Source: Mycobacterium parmense (GTDB lineage: Bacteria > Actinomycetota > Actinomycetes > Mycobacteriales > Mycobacteriaceae). Taken from it: a stretch of DNA of 64,000 bases. The DNA lies in the NCBI RefSeq assembly GCF_010730575.1, contig NZ_AP022614.1, forward strand, positions 3,348,001-3,412,000. The letters are read 5' to 3'. The translations under genes were made by a program, and so were the position numbers. Numbering within the stretch: position 1 is the first letter of the stretch; each line of letters opens with the position of its first letter. Shown in pieces: positions 1-9,614 of this stretch. The notes beneath the pieces were generated by a model. That model was not told the DNA's origin and made no database searches. It saw only the letters and a list, made by a program, of their open reading frames with translations.

Positions 1-572
1 GGTTGCGGCTCGACGAGCACGACGTCCACCCCCAGCTTGCGCAGGCTGGCGGCCACCTCGCAGCCGATGAAGCCCGCGCCGACCACGACAGCGTGCAGTG
101 CGGCGGACGCGTGCTCGCGCAGCGCCATGCTCTCGTCGAACGACCGCAGCACCCGGATGCCCTCCAGATCCGGCAACGCGGGGATGCGGCGCGGCACCAG
201 CCCGGTAGCGATGACGAGTTCGTCGTATCCGATCGCGGTTCCGTCGGCCAGCGTCACCGTCTGCGCCGCCGTGTCGAGCGCGGTGGCCGCCGAGCCCAGT
301 CGCAGCGTGATGTCGTTCTGGTCGTACCACTCGCGCGGCTTGAGGAACACGTCGTCGACCTCTTTGCGCAGCACCTCCTTCGACAACGGCGGGCGGTCGT
401 ACGGCAGGTGCACCTCGTCGCTGACGATCGTGACGCGACCGGAGTACCCGGACCGGCGCAGTTGCTCGGCGGTCCGGGCGGCGGCCAGGCCGCCGCCGAC
501 GATCACAATTCCCCGTTCGAAGCCCCGCTCGAAGCCCCGTTCGAACCCCAGGTCAGAACCCTTACTGGTCAC
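1..572 (-). CDS. NAD(P)/FAD-dependent ferredoxin reductase-like oxidoreductase (3' part off the left edge)
   Basis: About 190 N-terminal residues are visible and the C-terminus lies beyond the window. The FAD-binding Rossmann motif IVIVGGGLAAARTAEQL lies near residue 22 and the second, NAD-binding motif VVVGAGFIGCEVA near residue 162. DRPPLSK and LVIATGL are typical of ferredoxin/rubredoxin reductases that pass electrons from NAD(P)H to ferredoxin for P450s or oxygenases. By position it corresponds to M. tuberculosis Rv0688. The gene starts 25 bp after the SDR gene on the same strand, so the two are probably co-transcribed. I chose the GTG at 572; another in-frame GTG lies at 587. Before the FAD motif the protein carries three tandem FERG units, an unusual extension for this family. 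Confidence 0.85.
   Translation of the reverse strand, partial: MTSKGSDLGFERGFERGFERGIVIVGGGLAAARTAEQLRRSGYSGRVTIVSDEVHLPYDRPPLSKEVLRKEVDDVFLKPREWYDQNDITLRLGSAATALDTAAQTVTLADGTAIGYDELVIATGLVPRRIPALPDLEGIRVLRSFDESMALREHASAALHAVVVGAGFIGCEVAASLRKLGVDVVLVEPQ
511..546. repeat. Three tandem 12-bp units inside the reductase N-terminus
   Basis: The + strand reads ccccgttcgaag, ccccgctcgaag, ccccgttcgaac. On the minus strand this encodes (FERG)3 in frame, just before the FAD-binding motif. The unit length is a multiple of three, so copy-number change would keep the frame. Confidence 0.9.
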
Positions 573-597
573 GTGGAGTTCATACACGATCGGCCGA

Positions 598-1446
<849 letters not shown>

Positions 1447-1457
1447 TCAACGCAGCC

Positions 1458-1487
1458 AGGCTAGCAGTGAAACTGAAACGTGTTCTA
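1458..1487 (-). promoter_or_regulatory. Promoter with KstR-like operator upstream of the SDR gene
   Basis: Read on the minus strand, positions 1487-1474 are TAGAACACGTTTCA, an exact fit to the published KstR consensus TnnAACnnGTTnnA. KstR is the TetR repressor of cholesterol catabolism in mycobacteria. Eleven to twelve bases downstream is a -10-like TAGCCT (1463-1458), so the box covers the -35 region, as expected for repression. The motif match is directly visible; KstR binding here is inference. Confidence 0.65.
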
Positions 1488-1502
1488 ACCAGCCCCGGCG
1501 GG

Positions 1503-2318
1503 TCAGATCTCGGCAATGATCTGCGCCCGCCGGCTGCTGTACTCCTGATCGGTCAGCGCCCCGCCGGCGCGCAGGGTCTCGAGCTCCTGAAGGCGCTGGG
1601 CGATCGACGGCTGCCCCGGGGCCGGGCCGGTGGGGGCGCCCGCGGCCGCCGGTTGCTGCTGCTGCACGGCGCGGCGCACCACCGCCTGGATCTGCTGACG
1701 CAGCGCGGGGTTGGACCGGATGTCGACCATCCGGTTGACCGGAACATTGTTGGCTTTGAGGATCTGCAGGATCTCCATCAGGGGGCCGGCCTGCCCGCTG
1801 AGATCGTAGGTCGTGTTGTCCTCGGCCACCGTGAACTGCGCGGGCACCAGGCCGTTGACCAATGCGCTTCGCTCCCAATCGATCCGGTACTCCTGCGTGG
1901 TCGGGTTGACCAGGACCACCAGCTTGCGCGCGGTGAGGTTGCCCAGCCGGGTGACGTTCGCGATCACCCGGTCCTGGCTGTCGAACGGCACGAAGCCGGG
2001 TCCGGAGATGTGCAGGTCCACCTTCACCAGCGGCTGCTCGTTGATCCGGGTGCCCGTCTCCGTCAGGCCGGTGATCTGCGCGAGCGCCAGCACGCCGTGC
2101 TGCTCGAGCTCGGCCGATTTGGCCGCCGACTTCGCACCGAAGTTGGTCAGCGCCAACGCGATCACCACGTCGGCGACGGTGATGAGCAGACCGACGTAGA
2201 GCATCCACTGCAGCAGGCTCCCGAGCCCGAGGGCAAAGTAGACGACCAGAAATATCGGGCCCACCAGCCCGCCGCACAGCAAAACGACCAATTGTGCCTT
2301 CAGGTAGCGCGCCAACAC
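1503..2318 (-). CDS. Membrane protein with C-terminal SHOCT domain (Rv0686-like)
   Basis: 271 aa. Two hydrophobic segments lie near residues 7-30 (AQLVVLLCGGLVGPIFLVV) and 36-60 (LLQWMLYVGLLITVADVVIA), so the N-terminus is membrane-embedded. A soluble middle follows with repeated beta-rich sequence, then a Gln/Pro/Ala linker. The last about 35 residues (IAQRLQELETLRAGGALTDQEY) form a SHOCT motif, a short C-terminal domain often used for oligomerisation. The start is a GTG with a strong GGAGGAGA ribosome site; an upstream frame extension has no support. It lies downstream of tuf on the same strand but beyond tuf's terminator, and corresponds to Rv0686. Function unknown. Confidence 0.8.
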   Translation of the reverse strand: MLARYLKAQLVVLLCGGLVGPIFLVVYFALGLGSLLQWMLYVGLLITVADVVIALALTNFGAKSAAKSAELEQHGVLALAQITGLTETGTRINEQPLVKVDLHISGPGFVPFDSQDRVIANVTRLGNLTARKLVVLVNPTTQEYRIDWERSALVNGLVPAQFTVAEDNTTYDLSGQAGPLMEILQILKANNVPVNRMVDIRSNPALRQQIQAVVRRAVQQQQPAAAGAPTGPAPGQPSIAQRLQELETLRAGGALTDQEYSSRRAQIIAEI

Positions 2319-2394
2319 GGTGTTCTCCTCCGCTTGCACCGAAGTCCGTGTCAGAGTAGCGCTCGCAGCCCGGGCACAACAGCCCAATGCGCAA

Positions 2395-2424
2395 AGCCCG
2401 GACCACCGTGCGGCGGTCCGGGCT
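2395..2424 (-). terminator. Intrinsic terminator of tuf
   Basis: A perfect 10-bp inverted repeat, AGCCCGGACC / GGTCCGGGCT with a 10-nt loop, starts 18 bp after the tuf stop. On the minus strand the stem is followed by TTTG. It separates the str operon from the SHOCT-protein gene. Confidence 0.8.
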
Positions 2425-2442
2425 CTGGCTAACTCGCTGGAA

Positions 2443-3633
2443 CTACTTGATGATCTTGACGACCCGGCCGGCGCCGACGGTGCGGCCACCCTCGCGGATC
2501 GCGAAGCGCAGGCCGTCGTCCATGGCGACGGGCTGGATCAGCTTCACCGAGATGTTGGTGTTGTCACCGGGCATCACCATTTCGGTGCCCTCCGGCAGCG
2601 TCACCACACCGGTCACGTCGGTGGTGCGGAAGTAGAACTGCGGGCGGTAGTTGTTGAAGAACGGCGTGTGCCGGCCGCCCTCGTCCTTGGACAGGATGTA
2701 GACCTGGCCCTCGAACTCGGTGTGCGGCGTGGTGGTGCCGGGCTTCGTGACGACCTGACCGCGCTCGACGTCCTCGCGCTTGATACCACGCAGCAGCAGC
2801 CCGACGTTGTCGCCGGCCTGCCCCTGGTCGAGCAGCTTGCGGAACATCTCCACACCGGTGACCGTGGTCTTGGTGGTGGTCGGGCGGATGCCGACGATCT
2901 CGACTTCCTCGTTCACGTTGACCACACCGCGCTCCACGCGACCGGTGACGACGGTGCCACGGCCGGTGATGGTGAAGACGTCCTCGACGGGCATCAGGAA
3001 CGGCTTGTCGGTCTCGCGGACCGGGTCCGGGATCGACTCGTCGACGGCGTCCATGAGCTGCTCGACGGACTCGACCCACTTGGCGTCGCCCTCGAGCGCC
3101 TTGAGCGCCGACACCCGCACCACCGGGGCGTCCTCATCGAACTCCTGGGCGGCCAGCAGTTCGCGGACCTCCATCTCGACGAGCTCCAGCAGTTCCTCGT
3201 CGTCCACGGCGTCGGCCTTGTTCAGCGCGACCAGGATGTAGGGCACGCCGACCTGACGCGCGAGCAGCACGTGCTCGCGGGTCTGCGGCATCGGGCCGTC
3301 GGTGGCGGCGACCACCAGGATGGCGCCGTCCATCTGGGCGGCACCGGTGATCATGTTCTTGATGTAGTCGGCGTGGCCCGGGGCGTCGACGTGCGCGTAG
3401 TGGCGCTTCTCGGTCTGGTACTCCACGTGGGAGATGTTGATCGTGATGCCGCGCTGACGCTCCTCGGGCGCGTTGTCGATCTGGTCGAACGCGCGCGACT
3501 CGTTCAGGGTGGGGTACTTGTCGTGCAGGACCTTGGTGATCGCCGCGGTCAGTGTGGTCTTGCCGTGGTCAACGTGACCAATGGTCCCGATGTTGACGTG
3601 GGGCTTGGTCCTTTCAAACTTCGCCTTCGCCAC
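2443..3633 (-). CDS. tuf: Elongation factor Tu
   Basis: 396 aa, the usual mycobacterial length. EF-Tu delivers aminoacyl-tRNA to the ribosome as a GTP complex. The G1 motif GHVDHGKT is near residue 19, the G2 region RGITI near 60, G3 DAPGH near 82 and NKAD near 137; domains II and III follow through the C-terminus [11 protein letters not shown]. The start is a GTG behind GGAGGA spaced 8 nt. The gene is last in the rpsL-rpsG-fusA-tuf (str) operon on the minus strand. The 163 bp between it and fusA contain a copy of the fusA tail, but no clear promoter was identified. Confidence 0.98.
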   Translation of the reverse strand: MAKAKFERTKPHVNIGTIGHVDHGKTTLTAAITKVLHDKYPTLNESRAFDQIDNAPEERQRGITINISHVEYQTEKRHYAHVDAPGHADYIKNMITGAAQMDGAILVVAATDGPMPQTREHVLLARQVGVPYILVALNKADAVDDEELLELVEMEVRELLAAQEFDEDAPVVRVSALKALEGDAKWVESVEQLMDAVDESIPDPVRETDKPFLMPVEDVFTITGRGTVVTGRVERGVVNVNEEVEIVGIRPTTTKTTVTGVEMFRKLLDQGQAGDNVGLLLRGIKREDVERGQVVTKPGTTTPHTEFEGQVYILSKDEGGRHTPFFNNYRPQFYFRTTDVTGVVTLPEGTEMVMPGDNTNISVKLIQPVAMDDGLRFAIREGGRTVGAGRVVKIIK

Positions 3634-3738
3634 TGTGGTGTCCTCCGACTTTGTTGGTGCTTGTTAGGCAGTGTTGATGATTTCAGTTGTGCCGCGGTGG
3701 TGACCGGGCAAGGTTACTCCGGGTGGTTCTCGATCTTT

Positions 3739-3817
3739 ACTGACCCGTCGCCTTCGCTGGGCCCACTGCTCGGCTCCGTGCCCACTGACCTGACGCTCAC
3801 TGACCCGTCGCCTTCGC
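3739..3817. repeat. Duplicated fusA 3' end, 60 bp apart
   Basis: The 19-mer actgacccgtcgccttcgc occurs at 3739-3757 and again at 3799-3817. The second copy is the end of fusA including its stop (residues KATGQ). The first lies in the fusA-tuf gap. A short cccactg is also repeated between them. This looks like a small tandem duplication that left an extra coding tail downstream of the gene. Confidence 0.85.
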
Positions 3818-5902
3818 GATGATCTCCTTCGACACGTTCGCCGGAACTTCGGCATACGAGTCGAACACCATGGAGTAGTTCGCCCGGCCTTGCGTCTTCG
3901 ACCGCAGGTCGCCGACGTAGCCGAACATCTCCGACAGCGGCACGTGCGCCTTGACGACGCGCGCACCCGCCCGCTCCTCCATGGCCTGGATCTGGCCACG
4001 GCGGGAGTTCAGGTCGCCGATCACATCGCCCATGTAGTCCTCGGGCGTGGTGACCTCGACGGCCATGATCGGTTCCAGGATGACCGGTTGCGCTTGCTGC
4101 GCAGCCTTTTTCAGCACCTGGGAACCGGCGATCTTGAACGCCATCTCCGACGAGTCGACCTCGTGGAAGGCCCCGTCGAGCAGGGTGACCTTCAAGTTCA
4201 CCAGCGGGTAGCCGGCCAGCACGCCGTACTGCATGGCGTCCTGGGCACCGGCATCCACGGAGGGGATGTATTCCCGGGGGATGCGCCCACCGGTCACCTT
4301 GTTCTCGAACTCGTACGTCGCACCGTCTTCACCGGTGAACGGCTCGAGGTTGATGATGACCTTCGCGAACTGACCCGAGCCGCCCGTCTGCTTCTTGTGG
4401 GTGAACTCGACGTTCTGCGCGGCGCGGCGGATGGTCTCCTTGTAGGCCACCTGCGGCTTGCCGACGTTAGCCTCGACCTTGAACTCGCGGCGCATGCGGT
4501 CCACCAGGATGTCCAGGTGCAGCTCGCCCATGCCGCCGATCACGGTCTGGCCGGTCTCCTGGTCCAGGTGCACCTTGAAGGTCGGGTCCTCCTCGGCGAG
4601 CTTCTGGATCGACAGCGACAGCTTCTCCTGGTCGCTCTTCGTCTTGGGCTCGATGGCCACCTCGATGACCGGGTCGGGGAAGGTCATCGACTCCAGCACG
4701 ACCTGGTCGTTCGGGTCGCTCAGGGTGTCGCCGGTGGTGGTGTCCTTCAGGCCGATCACCGCGTAGATGTGCCCGGCCGACGCGGTCTCCACCGGGTTCT
4801 CCTTGTTGGAGTGCATCTGGAACAGCTTGCCCAGCCGCTCCTTCTTGCCCTTGGTGGAGTTGATCACCTGACTGCCGGAGTCGACCTTGCCCGAGTACAC
4901 CCGGACGTAGGTCAGCTTGCCGAAGAACGGGTGCGTGGCGACCTTGAACGCCAGCGCCGAGAACGGCTCGTCGGTCGACGGCTTGCGGATGACCTCGACG
5001 TCCTCCTTGCCCGGGGCGTGCCCGACGGCCGGCGGCACGTCCAGCGGCGACGGCAGGTAGTCGATGACCGCGTCGAGCATGGGCTGCACACCCTTGTTCT
5101 TGAACGCGCTGCCGCACAGCACCGGGTAGGCCTCCGAGCTGATCGTCAGCTTGCGGATCGCGCCCTTGATCTCGTCGACCGTGAGCTCTTCGCCGCCGAG
5201 ATACTTTTCCAGCAGCGCCTCGTCGGTCTCGGCGACGGCCTCGAGCAGCTTGGTGCGGTACTCGTCGGCCTTCTCCTGCAGTTCGGCGGGGATGTCGACC
5301 ACGTCGTACTTCTCGCCGAGCTTGGCCTCGGCGCTCCACACCTTGGCCTTCATCTCGACCAGGTCGACGACGCCGGAGAAGTCACCCTCGGAGCCGACGG
5401 GCAGCTGGATCGGGATGACGTTGGCGCCCAGCCGCTCCTCCATGGTCCGCACGGAGAAGTAGAAGTCGGCACCGATCTTGTCCATCTTGTTGACGAAGCA
5501 GATCCGCGGGACGTCGTACTTGTCGGCCTGCCGCCACACCTGCTCGGACTGCGGCTCGACACCTTCCTTGCCGTCGAAGACCGCGACGGCGCCATCGAGA
5601 ACCCGCAGGCTGCGCTCCACCTCGACGGTGAAGTCGACGTGCCCGGGGGTGTCGATGATGTTGATCTGGTTGTCTTTCCAGAAGCAGGTGGTGGCCGCGG
5701 AGGTGATGGTGATCCCGCGTTCCTGCTCCTGCTCCATCCAGTCCATGGTGGCGGCGCCGTCGTGCACCTCACCGATCTTGTAGCTGATACCGGTGTAGTA
5801 GAGAATGCGCTCGGTCGTCGTCGTCTTGCCGGCGTCGATGTGCGCCATGATGCCGATGTTGCGGACCCTGGTCAGGTCGGTAAGCACGTCCTTCTGTGCC
5901 AC
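3797..5902 (-). CDS. fusA: Elongation factor G
   Basis: 701 aa, matching mycobacterial FusA1. EF-G is the GTPase that drives translocation of tRNA and mRNA on the ribosome. The G1 motif [15 protein letters not shown] is near residue 20, RGITI near 63, DTPGHVDF near 87 and NKMDK near 141. The later parts include GMGELHLDI (domain III) and [13 protein letters not shown] (domain V). The start is a GTG; the gene lies 84 bp after rpsG in the str operon. It corresponds to Rv0684. Nothing is missing. Confidence 0.98.
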   Translation of the reverse strand: MAQKDVLTDLTRVRNIGIMAHIDAGKTTTTERILYYTGISYKIGEVHDGAATMDWMEQEQERGITITSAATTCFWKDNQINIIDTPGHVDFTVEVERSLRVLDGAVAVFDGKEGVEPQSEQVWRQADKYDVPRICFVNKMDKIGADFYFSVRTMEERLGANVIPIQLPVGSEGDFSGVVDLVEMKAKVWSAEAKLGEKYDVVDIPAELQEKADEYRTKLLEAVAETDEALLEKYLGGEELTVDEIKGAIRKLTISSEAYPVLCGSAFKNKGVQPMLDAVIDYLPSPLDVPPAVGHAPGKEDVEVIRKPSTDEPFSALAFKVATHPFFGKLTYVRVYSGKVDSGSQVINSTKGKKERLGKLFQMHSNKENPVETASAGHIYAVIGLKDTTTGDTLSDPNDQVVLESMTFPDPVIEVAIEPKTKSDQEKLSLSIQKLAEEDPTFKVHLDQETGQTVIGGMGELHLDILVDRMRREFKVEANVGKPQVAYKETIRRAAQNVEFTHKKQTGGSGQFAKVIINLEPFTGEDGATYEFENKVTGGRIPREYIPSVDAGAQDAMQYGVLAGYPLVNLKVTLLDGAFHEVDSSEMAFKIAGSQVLKKAAQQAQPVILEPIMAVEVTTPEDYMGDVIGDLNSRRGQIQAMEERAGARVVKAHVPLSEMFGYVGDLRSKTQGRANYSMVFDSYAEVPANVSKEIIAKATGQ

Positions 5903-5986
5903 AGAAGTCTTCCCACTCTTTCGATTGCGTAGTTCGCTGTCTCAGTTGCGCCCGGCCACTCTGCCCGCTGGCGCGGCCTTCGGCTT

Positions 5987-6457
5987 CTACCAGCGGTAAT
6001 GCGCGAAGGCGCGGTTGGCCTCGGCCATCTTGTGGGTGTCCTCACGCCGTTTGACGGAGGCCCCGAGGCCGTTGCTGGCGTCGAGGATCTCGTTCGCCAG
6101 CCGCTCGATCATGGTCTTCTCGCGGCGCTGCCGCGAGAAGCTGACAAGCCAGCGCAGCGCGAGCGTGGTCGACCGGTCCGGACGCACCTCGACGGGCACC
6201 TGGTAGGTCGCACCACCGACGCGGCGGCTGCGCACCTCCAAGGCGGGCTTGACGTTGTCCAGAGCACGCTTGAGCGTGATCACGGGATCGGTACCTGTCT
6301 TTTCCCGGGCATTCTCGAGCGCACCATAAACAATGCGCTCGGCCAGCGATTTCTTCCCCTGCAGCAGGATTTTGTTCACCAGCTGGGTGACCAGCTGCGA
6401 CCCGTACACGGGATCGTTGACCAACGGGCGCTTGGGCGCCGGCCCCTTGCGCGGCAT
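5987..6457 (-). CDS. rpsG: 30S ribosomal protein S7
   Basis: 156 aa, [20 protein letters not shown] at the start and ending AHYRW, as in other mycobacteria. S7 nucleates assembly of the 30S head by binding the 3' domain of 16S rRNA and contacts E-site tRNA. Its ATG overlaps the rpsL TGA by one base (TGATG), so translation is probably coupled. A frame extension upstream into rpsL is only antisense-free coincidence; the methionine chosen matches the family N-terminus. Confidence 0.98.
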   Translation of the reverse strand: MPRKGPAPKRPLVNDPVYGSQLVTQLVNKILLQGKKSLAERIVYGALENAREKTGTDPVITLKRALDNVKPALEVRSRRVGGATYQVPVEVRPDRSTTLALRWLVSFSRQRREKTMIERLANEILDASNGLGASVKRREDTHKMAEANRAFAHYRW

Positions 6458-6831
6458 CAGCTCTTCTCCTTCTTGGCGCCGTAACGGCTGCGGGCCTGCT
6501 TGCGGTTCTTCACGCCCTGGGTGTCGAGCGAACCGCGGATGATCTTGTACCGAACACCCGGCAGGTCTTTGACTCGGCCGCCACGCACCAGCACCATCGA
6601 ATGCTCCTGCAGGTTGTGGCCCTCGCCCGGGATGTACGCCGTTACCTCGACCTGACTCGTCAGCTTGACGCGCGCGACCTTCCGAAGCGCCGAGTTCGGC
6701 TTCTTCGGGGTGGTGGTGTACACGCGGGTGCACACACCACGGCGCTGCGGGCTGCCCTTGAGTGCCGCGGTCTTGACCTTGGCTACCTTGTCGCGGCGAC
6801 CCTTGCGGACCAGCTGCTGAATGGTTGGCAT
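6457..6831 (-). CDS. rpsL: 30S ribosomal protein S12
   Basis: 124 aa. S12 lies at the decoding centre and is the streptomycin target. The conserved loops [11 protein letters not shown] (containing K43) and GGRVKDLPG (containing K88) carry the wild-type lysines, so no classical streptomycin-resistance change is present. It is the first gene of the str operon. The sequence just before the ATG is odd: the last nine bases on the minus strand are GCCTCCTAG, with AGAAAGAAA further upstream acting as the only purine-rich candidate ribosome site. Confidence 0.98.
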
Positions 6832-7042
6832 CTAGGAGGCTTTCTTTCTGTACTCGGAGGTTCGTGTTCCTGCTGGTGTCTCAAGTCTTCGTACTGCGGT
6901 TATGTCCGGCCACCTCACCCCGCGGCCGGGTGTGTCGCACGCTTCGCGCACCGAACCCATCCGATGCATCGTGGACATGCGAATTTGCCCGGCATCCATT
7001 TCCTCACGGTCAGGCGCCGCAAGCCGCCAGGCACGAGGTACT

Positions 7043-7072
7043 ACGATACCCGTCGCCGGTCTCGCAGGTCAA
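7043..7072 (-). promoter_or_regulatory. Candidate sigma-A promoter of the str operon
   Basis: On the minus strand, TTGACC (7072-7067) and TATCGT (7048-7043) are separated by 18 bp. Initiation near 7036 would give a leader of about 200 nt before rpsL. The rest of the 260-bp gap 6832-7091 shows no gene; near the rpsL start it contains two CCTCC motifs. Confidence 0.6.
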
Positions 7073-7091
7073 AGCGGCGGCCTGGCGGGGA

Positions 7092-7739
7092 CTAGCCGAG
7101 GTCTGGCCCGTCGCGCGCGGTGCGCCTCTCCAGGCCGGCGGCCAGACGCAACACCATATCCGAGAACAGCGCGTCGGTGTCGACGTCACCCATGACGCCG
7201 GTCATCTCGAGCAGTACGAAGCCGTGCATCGCCGACCAGAACTCCAGCGCCGCGTGGAAGGCATCGGCGCCATCCAGGCCGTAGGAGGACAGCACGGCGA
7301 TCACCGGGGCGGCGGCTCCCCGGGTGGCCTCCGTGTACTCGGGGTCGTCGCCGCCCAGCGGCATCCTCGTGAAGGCCGAGTAACGGCCGGGGTGGTGATG
7401 GGCATAGCTGCGGTAGGCGCCCGCCATGACCAGCACGGCGTCGTCGCGGGAGCGCCCCTCGCCGACCCGGTTCAGCATCAGGATGATGTCGTCGATGACG
7501 CGGATCCGTACGGATCGCCGCAGGTCCTCCAAACTGTCCACGTGGTTGTAGAGCGAGGGCCCCTTGGTGCCGAGCTGCGTCGCCAGCGCGTTGATGGTCA
7601 GGGCGTCCCAACCCTCCCGATCCAGAAAGGTCAGCGCGCCGTCGACGATTCCGTCGCGGCTCAGCTTGGCCGGCCGGGACCCGGATCTGCCCGCACGCTG
7701 GCGCCCGGCCACCGACGGCGGTCCCGGCTGAGCGGCCAT
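7092..7739 (-). CDS. TetR-family transcriptional regulator (Rv0681-like)
   Basis: 215 aa from the ATG at 7739, which has GGAAAGGG 8 nt upstream; a TTG at 7775 is an alternative. The N-terminal helix-turn-helix runs through LSRDGIVDGALTFLDREGWD and LGTKGPSLYNHVDSLEDL, near residues 28-72. The C-terminal ligand domain ends VLRLAAGLERRTARDGPDLG. The gene lies between the str operon and the divergent DUF3060 genes, as Rv0681 does. An inverted repeat just upstream (7774-7790) may be its own operator. The ligand is unknown. Confidence 0.88.
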   Translation of the reverse strand: MAAQPGPPSVAGRQRAGRSGSRPAKLSRDGIVDGALTFLDREGWDALTINALATQLGTKGPSLYNHVDSLEDLRRSVRIRVIDDIILMLNRVGEGRSRDDAVLVMAGAYRSYAHHHPGRYSAFTRMPLGGDDPEYTEATRGAAAPVIAVLSSYGLDGADAFHAALEFWSAMHGFVLLEMTGVMGDVDTDALFSDMVLRLAAGLERRTARDGPDLG

Positions 7740-7773
7740 GGCGAGCGCCCTTTCCGTGGGTTGATGCGTGTCC

Positions 7774-7790
7774 AACTAATGACTCTAGTT
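7774..7790. promoter_or_regulatory. Candidate TetR operator
   Basis: AACTAATGACTCTAGTT: 5-bp arms AACTA/TAGTT around a 7-bp centre, 35 bp upstream of the chosen TetR start. Size and location suit autorepression. Binding is inference. Confidence 0.35.
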
Positions 7791-7932
7791 CACGAGCCGG
7801 TTCACCAGCCGGAGCCGCCGCGCGGCGCCGGCAGGCACACGAACCGGGACAACGTCGGGAAACTCTGCCGCCGGGTGCATGCATGGACGTAATGTCATTG
7901 CGGCAGACTCTCCCGTCGTGAAGGGGGCCGCA

Positions 7933-8310
7933 ATGAAGTGGACGACCGTCGCCGGGGCGCTGGCCGGCTGCGTCGTCGCCGGGGCGGCCGCCTCCGTGGC
8001 CACGCCGCCGGCCGCGCACGCCAAGAACGGCGACACCCACGTGATCGGCGAAGGCATCGAGCAGACGGTCGACTGCAACGATGCCACCTTGCTGGTCAAC
8101 GGGACCCGCAACACCGTCACGGCATTGGGCAACTGCTACGCGGTGACGGTCATGGGCTCGTCCAACACGGTCGTCGCGGATTCCGTCAGCCACGACATCA
8201 CCGTCTACGGCTGGGACGAGACGGTGTTCTATCACGGCGGCGCGCCGTTCGTCTGGGATCGTGGCCGCGAATTGGGCATGACCAACCGGCTGCAGCAGGT
8301 ACCCGGCTGA
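7933..8310 (+). CDS. Exported DUF3060 protein (Rv0680c-like)
   Basis: 125 aa from the ATG at 7933, preceded by AAGGGGG. Residues 1-32 form a Sec signal peptide (MKWTTVAGALAGCVVAGAA... ending PAAHA), so the mature protein starts near AKNGD. The rest has repeated NTV/NTVV turns (GTRNTVTALG, SSNTVVADS), the short beta-helix-like pattern of DUF3060. Two cysteines in the mature part (VDCNDA, LGNCYA) could form a disulfide. It is followed 44 bp later by a paralogous lipoprotein. Function unknown. Confidence 0.8.
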   Translation: MKWTTVAGALAGCVVAGAAASVATPPAAHAKNGDTHVIGEGIEQTVDCNDATLLVNGTRNTVTALGNCYAVTVMGSSNTVVADSVSHDITVYGWDETVFYHGGAPFVWDRGRELGMTNRLQQVPG

Positions 8311-8354
8311 GGCTTTCGCACCCGACCGCATCCAACCGAGGGAATCGAGGAACA

Positions 8355-8828
8355 TTGCCCGCCCACACCTTCCAAGCGCCCAGGCTCGTCGCCCTGGCCG
8401 CGGCGCCCGCCGTCGCGGCAACCCTGCTTGCCGGATGCAGTTCGACGGCGAACCCGCCCGCGACCTCGACGACGACCAGTAGCGCGGCCTCGACGACCGC
8501 CGGAGCGGCGCCGACCAGCTCGGGCGGCGCGAGCACCACCGCGTCGGTCGAGATCGGCAACACGATCAACTACGGCTCGATGAGCACCACCGCCACTTTG
8601 GACTGCGCCAGCGGCAAGTCCCTGAACGTTGGCGGCTCGGATAACACGCTCACCGTCACGGGCACCTGCGAGACGCTGACCGTCGGCGGGGCCAACAACA
8701 AGATCACCGTGGACAAGGTCAACACGCGCATCAGCGTGGTGGGGCTCAACAACACCATCACCTACAAGGACGGCGATCCCAAGGTCGACAACCTCGGCTC
8801 CAGCAACAGCATCAACAAAGGCAGCTGA
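8355..8828 (+). CDS. DUF3060 lipoprotein (Rv0679c-like)
   Basis: 157 aa. The signal peptide ends in the lipobox LLAGC near residue 27, so the mature protein should be lipid-anchored outside the cytoplasmic membrane. A Ser/Thr/Ala-rich stretch of about 35 residues follows, a likely O-glycosylated spacer. The folded part repeats SDNTLTV, ANNKITV, LNNTITY, the same DUF3060 beta pattern as the upstream gene, with one cysteine pair (LDCASG, GTCETL). The start is uncertain; a TTG with GAGG nearby fits best. In M. tuberculosis the next genes are Rv0678 and mmpS5/mmpL5; they are absent here. Confidence 0.8.
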   Translation: MPAHTFQAPRLVALAAAPAVAATLLAGCSSTANPPATSTTTSSAASTTAGAAPTSSGGASTTASVEIGNTINYGSMSTTATLDCASGKSLNVGGSDNTLTVTGTCETLTVGGANNKITVDKVNTRISVVGLNNTITYKDGDPKVDNLGSSNSINKGS

Positions 8829-8846
8829 ACCGGCCCGGGGCGCCGA

Positions 8847-9614
8847 TCAGCCGGCGGGCGCGCCGTGGCGGCCGGCGCCCGCAGCGAACCGCCCGGCACC
8901 CTCGTTGGCCTCCGCGGCCACGCGCGAGATGCTGGCGAACTCGGCGTCCAGCGCGTCGGCTTCCGTTGCGCCCCACTGGTTTAGCGCCGACAACCGATCG
9001 GCGCGCAGGCACTGCTGCGGCAGTGCGGCCAGCTGACCCGCCAGCTCCTCCGCCTCCCGGCGGGCCTGCCCCGTGGGCACCACCCGGTTTGCCAACCCGA
9101 TCGCCAGCGCTTCGTCGGCCTTGACCGCCCGGCCGGTCAGAATCATGTCCATCGCCCGGCTGTGTCCGATCAACCGCGGCAGCCGTACCGTGCCGCCGTC
9201 GATCAACGGCACCCCCCAGCGCCGGCAGAAAACACCGAACACGGCGTCCTCCTCGGCGACCCGCAGGTCGCACCACAGGGCCAGCTCCAGGCCGCCGGCC
9301 ACGGCATAGCCGCTCACCGCGGCGATCACCGGTTTCGACAAGACCATGCGCGACGGCCCCATCGGGCCGGGCCCAGTCCGGTGCACCGCGTTGGCCTCGG
9401 GCGTCCCGAAGGCTTTCAAATCGGCTCCTGCGCAGAAGGTTCCGTTATCGCCCCACAACACGGCGACCGCCGCGGAATCGTCGCGGTCGAAGTCCTCGAA
9501 GGCCCGGTGGAGCGCGGTCGCCATCGGCCCGTTGACGGCGTTACGCGCGCCCGGCCGGTCCAGGATCACCGTGGTCACCGGACCCTTGCGCTCCACACGC
9601 ACCGGCTCGTTCAT
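8847..9614 (-). CDS. echA5: Enoyl-CoA hydratase/isomerase family protein
   Basis: 255 aa crotonase-fold protein. The substrate-binding turn NGTFCAGADLKAFG forms part of the oxyanion hole, and VSGYAVAGGLELAL carries the second oxyanion glycine pair. Members hydrate or isomerise enoyl-CoA esters in fatty-acid or branched-chain breakdown. The start ATG has CAGGAGG 5 nt upstream and overlaps the stop of the PaaX-like gene (ATGA), so the two are translationally coupled. It corresponds to Rv0675. Catalytic acids differ among crotonases, so the exact reaction is unknown. Confidence 0.88.
   Translation of the reverse strand: MNEPVRVERKGPVTTVILDRPGARNAVNGPMATALHRAFEDFDRDDSAAVAVLWGDNGTFCAGADLKAFGTPEANAVHRTGPGPMGPSRMVLSKPVIAAVSGYAVAGGLELALWCDLRVAEEDAVFGVFCRRWGVPLIDGGTVRLPRLIGHSRAMDMILTGRAVKADEALAIGLANRVVPTGQARREAEELAGQLAALPQQCLRADRLSALNQWGATEADALDAEFASISRVAAEANEGAGRFAAGAGRHGAPAG

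Noticed and set aside
3890..5932. Long open frame antisense to fusA
   Set aside because: A shadow of fusA with low-complexity composition; EF-G covers it.
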